Source: Bin87 sp965219925
GTDB lineage: Bacteria; Chloroflexota; Dehalococcoidia; Lucifugimonadales; UBA3495
DNA length: 64,000 nucleotides
Assembly (NCBI GenBank): GCA_965219925.1
Contig: OZ244795.1
Span: 2,790,001 to 2,854,000 of the forward strand
Direction: 5' to 3'
Shown here in pieces: positions 59,136 to 64,000 of the stretch. Every line of letters begins with the position of its first letter. The first letter of the stretch is position 1. The notes beneath the pieces were generated by a model. That model made no database searches, was not told where the DNA came from, and saw nothing but the letters and a program-made list of their open reading frames with translations. A program made the translations under genes and the position numbers.

Positions 59136-60077
59136 TCAGCTTGAGGCCAGCAGCGAGCCGGCTCCCTGTTGGCGAAGGACATCCCAGGCCGCAGCCGCGA
59201 GTTCGGCGGGCGCTTCCATGGCGCCGACTACGGTGGCGCTAAACGCGGTAGCCCCGTCGGCGGAAGAGAGGAATACAGTCAACGCCAGGTCATCAAAATT
59301 GGTACTCGCGGGTTCGGCGTAGGCGCCAACGGGAGTCTGACACCCACCTCCCAACGCCTCGAGGAATCCACGTTCTGCGGACACCGACGCTTCGGTAACG
59401 GAGTGGTTGGCAGCCATGACGATCTCGCGCATCCAATCGTCGCCCTGCCGGATCTCCACGGCCATTGCGCCCTGCCCGGGCGGTGGCACGAATTCGTTGG
59501 CCGGCAAATATTCGGTGATCACGTCTTCCAACCCCATGCGTATAAGGCCGGCGGCGGCGGCAATCGTACCGTCGCATTCTTCTCCAGCAGCTTTGCGGAG
59601 GCGCGTGTCCACGTTGCCGCGAATGGGAACGATCTCCAGGTCGGAGCGCCGGCGCGCGAGCTGCGCCTTACGGCGTGGGCTGCTGGTACCGATTCGTTCG
59701 CCCGACGGGAAATCGTCCAGCGTTGTACCAAGGTGGGATACGAAAACATCGCGAGGGTCGGCTCTTTCCAGCACTGCGCCGATGCACATCCCGTCGGGCA
59801 AAACGGTGGGCATGTCCTTGAGACTGTGAACGGCCATATCGATTTCGCCCGTTTCCAACCGGTACTCGATCTCTTTGACAAAGACCCCCAGTCCCATGCC
59901 GGCCAGGGGAGCGCGCTGGTCGGCATCGCCGCTGGTCGTAACCGTTACCGGCAGGAATTCGATGCCAGGATGAGCCGCTCGGAGAATGTTAAGGGTCAGC
60001 TCGGTCTGAATCAAGGCAAGGCGGCTGCCTCGAGTGCCGACCCGCACAGTGGAGCGAGGATTGCTATTGGCGCCCAC
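59136..60077 (-). CDS. hemC: Hydroxymethylbilane synthase (porphobilinogen deaminase)
   Basis: Polymerises four porphobilinogens to hydroxymethylbilane. I take GTG at 60077, which overlaps the hemA end by 14 bases and puts VGTRGSRLALIQTE at residue 14; the frame is open to 60140. The 313 residues include HSLKDMPTVLP, GTSSPRRKAQLARRRSD near residue 130, and ALGGGCQTPVGAYAE near residue 245, whose Cys carries the dipyrromethane cofactor. Second step after hemB in the chain of reactions, encoded right after hemA. Confidence 0.94.
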   Translation of the reverse strand: MGANSNPRSTVRVGTRGSRLALIQTELTLNILRAAHPGIEFLPVTVTTSGDADQRAPLAGMGLGVFVKEIEYRLETGEIDMAVHSLKDMPTVLPDGMCIGAVLERADPRDVFVSHLGTTLDDFPSGERIGTSSPRRKAQLARRRSDLEIVPIRGNVDTRLRKAAGEECDGTIAAAAGLIRMGLEDVITEYLPANEFVPPPGQGAMAVEIRQGDDWMREIVMAANHSVTEASVSAERGFLEALGGGCQTPVGAYAEPASTNFDDLALTVFLSSADGATAFSATVVGAMEAPAELAAAAWDVLRQQGAGSLLASS

Positions 60078-61344
60078 TACCCCGGCCCGTTTCGCCGTCT
60101 TCGCCGAATAGCCGTTCGGCGAGGGGATATACGTTTGCACTGTTGGCGGAACGCAATTCAGCCGTAGGGCGATGCAACAATTTATTGACGAGTGCGTTGG
60201 TCATGGCGTCGAGGCGCTCTGCGAGTTCGCTTTCCTCATCGGCGCCAAGCATCCTGAGCGTCCGCGCAACCTCGGCCCGTCTGACAGTTTCGGCGCGCCG
60301 GCGCATGGAGGCGATGAGCTCCATGGTGTCTGACGAGTTCCATCGCTCAATAAACCGGGAACATTCTTCGTCAATGATACTGGAGGCGCGTTCAACTTCG
60401 CGATTCCAGCTGTCCAACCCGGTTTCGGCCAGCTGACCCAGCGCGTCGATGTCATACAACCGTGCGCCGGCCAGATCGTTAACAGCCGGGTCAACGTCTC
60501 TCGGTACGGCGATGTCGATGAGCATGAGCGGTTCGTGAGAGCCGCGGGCCTCCAGCGCTTGCCTAACCAGGTCCGTCGAAACCACAAACCCCGGAGACCC
60601 GGTACTGCTGATAACCAGATCCGCGCCGGAAATGCTTTCGGATAAATCTTCGAACGGAGCAGACACGCCACCCAACTCTTTGGCCAGGTCCTCAGCGCGC
60701 CAAGCGGTGCGGTTGGTGACCGTTATCTGCTGAACGCCGGCGTCGGCCAGCGCCCGGGCCACCATCCGGCCGGCGTCACCGGCGCCGATGACGAGGGCGC
60801 GTTTGTCGTCAAGGCGGCTGAACATCCCCCGGGCCAGTTGCACGGCGGCGCGGCTGACGGAGCGCGAGTGGCGGCCGATGTTGGTCTCCCGGTGGACGCG
60901 GCGGCCGGCGCGGAGCGCGCTGTGGAACATGCGAGTGATCGGGTTGCTGGAGTAACCGGTTTTGCTGGCCACGCTAAATGCGGACCGCACCTGGCCCAAA
61001 ATCTGCCTTTCGCCCACTATCATCGATTCCAGGCCGCCGGCAACCCGGAACAGGTGGAGGGCACAGTCGGCCTCCCAGAGTTGATACAGATGCCGTTCGA
61101 GTTCTACGCGCGGCACACCGGAATATGCAATCAGGAAGTCGCTGATCCTTCCCGCCAGGCTGTCATCATCCGAGTCATAGGTGTAAACCTCAGTACGATT
61201 GCAGGTGGAGAGAATTACCGACTGCGGCACGTATTGAGAGAGTTGGCTGAGGGCGGAGGTCAGCTGTTCGCGTTCGACGCTCAACTGCTCTCGCAAATCC
61301 ACCGGGGCGGTACGGTGGTCCAATCCCAGAACGACGAGGCTCAA
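60064..61344 (-). CDS. hemA: Glutamyl-tRNA reductase
   Basis: Reduces Glu-tRNA to glutamate-1-semialdehyde, opening the C5 pathway. The start is TTG at 61344, whose last two bases are shared with the TGA of the siroheme synthase gene, with GGAGG upstream; the frame is open to 61419. The 426-residue protein has the catalytic Cys in ILSTCNRTEVYTY near residue 47, GLESMIVGERQILGQV near residue 108, the NADPH motif VIGAGDAGRMVARAL near residue 187 and a C-terminal dimerisation helix region. Confidence 0.95.
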   Translation of the reverse strand: MSLVVLGLDHRTAPVDLREQLSVEREQLTSALSQLSQYVPQSVILSTCNRTEVYTYDSDDDSLAGRISDFLIAYSGVPRVELERHLYQLWEADCALHLFRVAGGLESMIVGERQILGQVRSAFSVASKTGYSSNPITRMFHSALRAGRRVHRETNIGRHSRSVSRAAVQLARGMFSRLDDKRALVIGAGDAGRMVARALADAGVQQITVTNRTAWRAEDLAKELGGVSAPFEDLSESISGADLVISSTGSPGFVVSTDLVRQALEARGSHEPLMLIDIAVPRDVDPAVNDLAGARLYDIDALGQLAETGLDSWNREVERASSIIDEECSRFIERWNSSDTMELIASMRRRAETVRRAEVARTLRMLGADEESELAERLDAMTNALVNKLLHRPTAELRSANSANVYPLAERLFGEDGETGRGSGRQ

Positions 61345-62069
61345 CTCACTGCCTCCGCGGCGCGCATGGCAGCCCGTTTGGCGCACCCCCCGGGTCTGCA
61401 ATGAGCCAGATCCGGGCACATTTCGGGAATACCGGGATCCTCGAGTTGACGCAAGATAATCCCGACTACCTCATCATCGTTACCGTTGTGGGTGAGTTGC
61501 AGCAATTCCTCGGTGATGACACATTGCCAGCGGGTGGGGTCGATGGCGGTACGTTTTTCCTTGATGACGCGGCGCGCCTGGGAGAGGACACCGGCCAGTT
61601 CGGCCCATTGTAAAATTCGCGCCTCGGACAGGACCTCACGCATTTTGCGGGCCAACGCCGGGCTGGCTCCGCCGGTTGAAATCGCCAATGTGATGGGGTC
61701 GCGGCGGACGATGGACGGGGCGATAAACGTGCACTGGTCCGGATCGTCAACGACGTTGAGCAACACGCCCCGATCCTCGGCTTCCTCGTGTATCTGGCGA
61801 TTGACGTGCCAGACATTGGTGGCCGCCACCGCGATAAACGCGCCGTCCAGGTCACCGGGTTTGTATTCCCGTTGAACCCAGACCACATCGCCGCGTTGAA
61901 CGGCCCGCTTGATCCCGTCGGTAACCTGTGGACTGATTATCGTGATGACTGCGCCGGCGTCGCGCAACGCCGAGATCTTGCCCTGGGCAACGGTACCGCC
62001 GCCCACGATGACGCAACTTTTGCCAGCCAGGTTGAGATAGACAGGATAATAATCAGGCATCGTTGACAT
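61341..62069 (-). CDS. Precorrin-2 dehydrogenase/sirohydrochlorin ferrochelatase (siroheme synthase, Met8-like)
   Basis: Oxidises precorrin-2 to sirohydrochlorin and inserts iron, giving siroheme. The 242 residues start with YPVYLNLAGKSCVIVGGGTVAQGKI, the NAD-binding motif of the family, followed by AAVTNVWHVNRQIHEEAED-like sequence, LLNVVDDPDQCTFIAPSIV with the catalytic Asp, and ISTGGASPALARKMREVL. A short Cys-containing tail follows (MCPDLAHCRPGGCAKRA). The methyltransferase half of CysG is absent and is supplied by the CobA-HemD fusion. ATG at 62069; a second ATG nine bases later is possible. Confidence 0.92.
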   Translation of the reverse strand: MSTMPDYYPVYLNLAGKSCVIVGGGTVAQGKISALRDAGAVITIISPQVTDGIKRAVQRGDVVWVQREYKPGDLDGAFIAVAATNVWHVNRQIHEEAEDRGVLLNVVDDPDQCTFIAPSIVRRDPITLAISTGGASPALARKMREVLSEARILQWAELAGVLSQARRVIKEKRTAIDPTRWQCVITEELLQLTHNGNDDEVVGIILRQLEDPGIPEMCPDLAHCRPGGCAKRAAMRAAEAVS

Positions 62070-62112
62070 CCACTACTGATAATATCCGTGCCGGCGGCAA
62101 TCCAATCTGGAG

Positions 62113-63195
62113 TTACTGGGCGACCGGTTCGGCCAGCGCTTCGGCATCCTCAGGCGAATCCCAAGATGACTCGTAGTCTTCTACAAAGTACCTTACCCGG
62201 GTCTTTTTGTACTCACGGGTGCTGTACAGGAGCAAGTTTTCGGTGATGCCCGCGGCCTGGCCGATCTCGCGCCCAATGGCCTCGCATTCGTCTCGAGTGG
62301 GTGCGTGCACCATCGTGAAATGGCTATATTCCCAATCGGGAAACGTGGGGCGTTCGTAGCAATGGGTCACCGCCGGGTTTTCGGCCATTATCATGCCGAC
62401 CTCCTCGGAACGTTCGGGCGGCACTTTCCAAACGATCATGGCGTTGGCACGGAACCCAGACCTGCGGTGATGCAACACAGCGCTATAACGGCGCATCAAT
62501 TTGCGCTCCTGGTATTCGGCCAGTTGTTGGAAAAACCGGGGTACCGTCAGCCCCAATCTCTGGGCGATGCCAGCGAAGGGGTGTGATTCAAGCGGAAGGT
62601 CTTCCTGGGCTTCGCGTATAACCTGTTTGTCCCATTCGGTAATGTCCTGCGCCTGGTTCCAGTCGGCAGCCGGCCTTTGAGTCTGGCCGATACCGTCCGG
62701 GCTGTAATTGTAAGCATCGCTGCGACGTTTTACCATATCGAAGTTCACGCCTATCTTGAAAAATCTGATGGTGGGCATGATGCGATATTCGATGGCGCCG
62801 GTCTGAGCGGCCATCCAGCGTACGGTTTGCTCCAGGTCGCCGTCGGGTGGTACCGCCAGCGTGAACCACAGGTTGTAGTATGAGCCTTCGCGGGCGTAGT
62901 TATGGCTGACTCCGGGATGCCGATTGATGAAGATCGCTCCGGCGTGGAGGTCGTCCTGGCCGTAAGCAAAGGCGACGAGGGTCGTTTTGTACCCGAGACG
63001 ACGAGTATCGAAAATCGCGCTGATTTGCCGCACCACGTTCTGTCGTTTGAGTTCGGCGAGGCGCGTCAGTACCTCAGATTCTGCGAGGCCCAACTCGTTT
63101 CCGATTTCCAAGTACGGCCGCTCCACAACCGGGAAGTTGCTCTGGATGATGTTGAGCAATTTGCGGTCGACAATGTCCATCGTGTCGGTAGTCAT
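62113..63195 (-). CDS. ahbAB: Fused siroheme decarboxylase, AhbA and AhbB modules in one chain
   Basis: Removes two acetate carboxyls from siroheme to give 12,18-didecarboxysiroheme in the alternative heme pathway. The 360 residues hold two Lrp/AsnC-like modules. The first (residues 7-165) reads DIVDRKLLNIIQSNFPVV and VRQISAIFDTRRLGYKTTL; the second (residues 188-345) reads DKQVIREAQEDLPLESHPF, MRRYSAVLHHRRSGFRANAM, THCYERPTFPDWEYSHFTM and LLLYSTREYKKTRVRYF. These correspond to AhbA and AhbB, normally separate subunits. Its stop is 43 bases before the siroheme synthase gene; its start overlaps the regulator gene by four bases. Confidence 0.87.
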   Translation of the reverse strand: MTTDTMDIVDRKLLNIIQSNFPVVERPYLEIGNELGLAESEVLTRLAELKRQNVVRQISAIFDTRRLGYKTTLVAFAYGQDDLHAGAIFINRHPGVSHNYAREGSYYNLWFTLAVPPDGDLEQTVRWMAAQTGAIEYRIMPTIRFFKIGVNFDMVKRRSDAYNYSPDGIGQTQRPAADWNQAQDITEWDKQVIREAQEDLPLESHPFAGIAQRLGLTVPRFFQQLAEYQERKLMRRYSAVLHHRRSGFRANAMIVWKVPPERSEEVGMIMAENPAVTHCYERPTFPDWEYSHFTMVHAPTRDECEAIGREIGQAAGITENLLLYSTREYKKTRVRYFVEDYESSWDSPEDAEALAEPVAQ

Positions 63196-63866
63196 CTTGC
63201 ACTGCCTCCGGGCGTCGTCAACCGACCGGCGGGCCGGGCTTCGGAGCCTTTGTCGTCATCTGCCAGCCTGTCGCCGTAGGCATCAACCAACCCCATCAAC
63301 ACCCGGTCGGAAATCTCTATCACCTGCCGGAGCCGGTCAGGGTGCACCGATTCCACGACAGTCTTACGGAAGAACAGGAAAGCTTGAACGCTGTCGGACA
63401 ATGGTACGTTGCGGTCGGCCATTTCCGAGCCATATTCGTGGCCCAGCATGTGGGTTTCGGATAGCGTTTCGCCCTTACGCCGGCTCCGGTCGCGCAAACC
63501 GTCCTGAACCAGCAACGACAGCAACCTGCGTCCGAAGAGCCGCATTCGGTCGCGCCCCTCCTCCTGAAAGCTCTGCATCCACGGTTGCGCCGAGAGGTCG
63601 GATTGACTTATCTTGCGGCGGATTTTGCGCAGAGCGGTACCTTCCGGGTCTGCAGCGGAAACTGGGGAAGAACCAACAACCGGCGATCGGCCCATCAGGG
63701 CTTCCACATCTTCACGCCAAAATCTACGATGGCCGCCGGGAGTACGATATACCCTTACCTGGCCCCGGTCTGCCCATTGGCGCAGGGTGGCGTCATTCAC
63801 TTCCAGCGCCCGACTGACTTCGCCGAGGGACATCCAGCGGGCGGGATTATCGGTGTTCGTGGCCAT
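63192..63866 (-). CDS. MerR-type HTH regulator heading the tetrapyrrole operon
   Basis: A 224-residue DNA-binding protein. The N-terminal 50 residues are a MerR/HTH_17 winged helix: WMSLGEVSRALEVNDATLRQ, ending in VYRTPGGHRRFWREDVEALM. The C-terminal part (residues 85-200) is helical, with LLSLLVQDGLRDRSRR and VPLSDSVQAFLFFRKTVVES, somewhat like the N-domain of RsbRD-type sensors; no ligand motif is evident. ATG at 63866 is chosen over a TTG just before it. Its stop overlaps the ahbAB start (ATGA). It probably controls the heme operon, perhaps in response to heme or redox state. Confidence 0.8.
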   Translation of the reverse strand: MATNTDNPARWMSLGEVSRALEVNDATLRQWADRGQVRVYRTPGGHRRFWREDVEALMGRSPVVGSSPVSAADPEGTALRKIRRKISQSDLSAQPWMQSFQEEGRDRMRLFGRRLLSLLVQDGLRDRSRRKGETLSETHMLGHEYGSEMADRNVPLSDSVQAFLFFRKTVVESVHPDRLRQVIEISDRVLMGLVDAYGDRLADDDKGSEARPAGRLTTPGGSAR

Positions 63867-63918
63867 CAAACCTGTAGAAATCTCAACAAAAAGCTGGCTT
63901 CGTTAGTTTTGCGCAAAA

Positions 63919-63947
63919 ATCGTACCACACACCCACTGCCTCGTCAA
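63919..63947 (-). promoter_or_regulatory. Sigma-70 type promoter of the tetrapyrrole operon
   Basis: On the reverse strand TTGACG (63947-63942), a 17-base spacer and TACGAT (63924-63919), 53 bases before the regulator's ATG. This is the only good promoter seen before this set of eight tightly packed genes. Confidence 0.65.
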
Positions 63948-64000
63948 CGAATTTTGGCATCTCACCAGGGCAAACGCATTCTAGTTGGAGAGGATGGAAA

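Noticed and set aside
1..64000. tRNA, rRNA, prophage or integrase genes
   Set aside because: I looked for T-loop-like sequences, rRNA-like stretches and phage or recombinase proteins on both strands and saw none that hold up; a dedicated RNA search was not possible here.

Overview
The window looks like part of a Chloroflexota genome, most likely a SAR202-like or other Dehalococcoidia-class lineage from a marine or host-associated habitat. This rests on gene content, not on a marker-gene tree. The pointers are four luciferase-like flavin/F420 oxidoreductases, two carboxymuconolactone-decarboxylase-fold proteins, a Rieske dioxygenase pair, an osmolyte (betaine-type) transporter whose binding lipoprotein has a repeated Val/Glu-rich linker, a nickel superoxide dismutase, and a heme operon of the siroheme-dependent type. 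DNA is GC-rich, genes are tightly packed on both strands, GTG and TTG starts are common, and ATGA stop/start overlaps are frequent. I saw no rRNA, tRNA, CRISPR array or prophage.

Layout. 0-0.8 kb: lipoprotein fragment and a matrixin-like protease, minus strand. 1.4-11.6 kb: housekeeping genes: metG, a polyprenyl synthase, an amidohydrolase, an MBL hydrolase, a HAD phosphatase, then the minus-strand run tyrA-aroA-gmk-lipA. 12.1-16.0 kb: proV-proW-proX. 16.1-20.8 kb: RraA-like protein, CMD protein, NHL protein, a small membrane protein, DUF1800 protein. 20.8-30.9 kb: two tiny membrane proteins, a B12/radical-SAM-like protein without the cysteine triad, a TlpA-like lipoprotein, two LLM oxidoreductases, a second CMD protein, a TldD/TldE pair, and a GatC-like subunit with its amidase. 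31.2-35.8 kb: minus-strand run LLM - ABC exporter - NMT1/THI5-like protein - SDR. 35.9-38.7 kb: accessory island with three tandem hicB-hicA modules. 38.7-44.2 kb: minus-strand oxidative catabolism run (LLM, HIBADH-like dehydrogenase, Rieske alpha and beta, two small proteins, DinB/maleylpyruvate-isomerase-like protein). 44.4-45.5 kb: ruins of a DUF262 gene and a PIN-type toxin-antitoxin pair. 45.5-48.1 kb: crotonase and ilvD. 48.2-51.6 kb: two copies of a 333-bp repeat bracketing an S41-like lipoprotein with an in-frame stop and a wrecked alcohol dehydrogenase. 51.7-55.2 kb: sodN, SPFH protein, recQ. 55.2-63.9 kb: one long minus-strand tetrapyrrole operon.

The tetrapyrrole operon is the most coherent system. 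It runs from a MerR-like regulator through a fused AhbA-AhbB siroheme decarboxylase, siroheme synthase, hemA, hemC, a CobA-HemD fusion, hemB and hemL. Together these take glutamyl-tRNA to didecarboxysiroheme; the last two steps (AhbC, AhbD) are not in the window, and neither are the classical late genes hemE/F/G/H.

A recurring oddity is single in-frame stop codons inside accessory genes whose reading frame continues with family-typical sequence afterwards: the matrixin protease, the third hicA, the PIN toxin, the S41-like protease and the alcohol dehydrogenase remnant. Core genes do not show this. Ordinary decay of accessory genes, or consensus errors in an assembled genome, are the simplest explanations.
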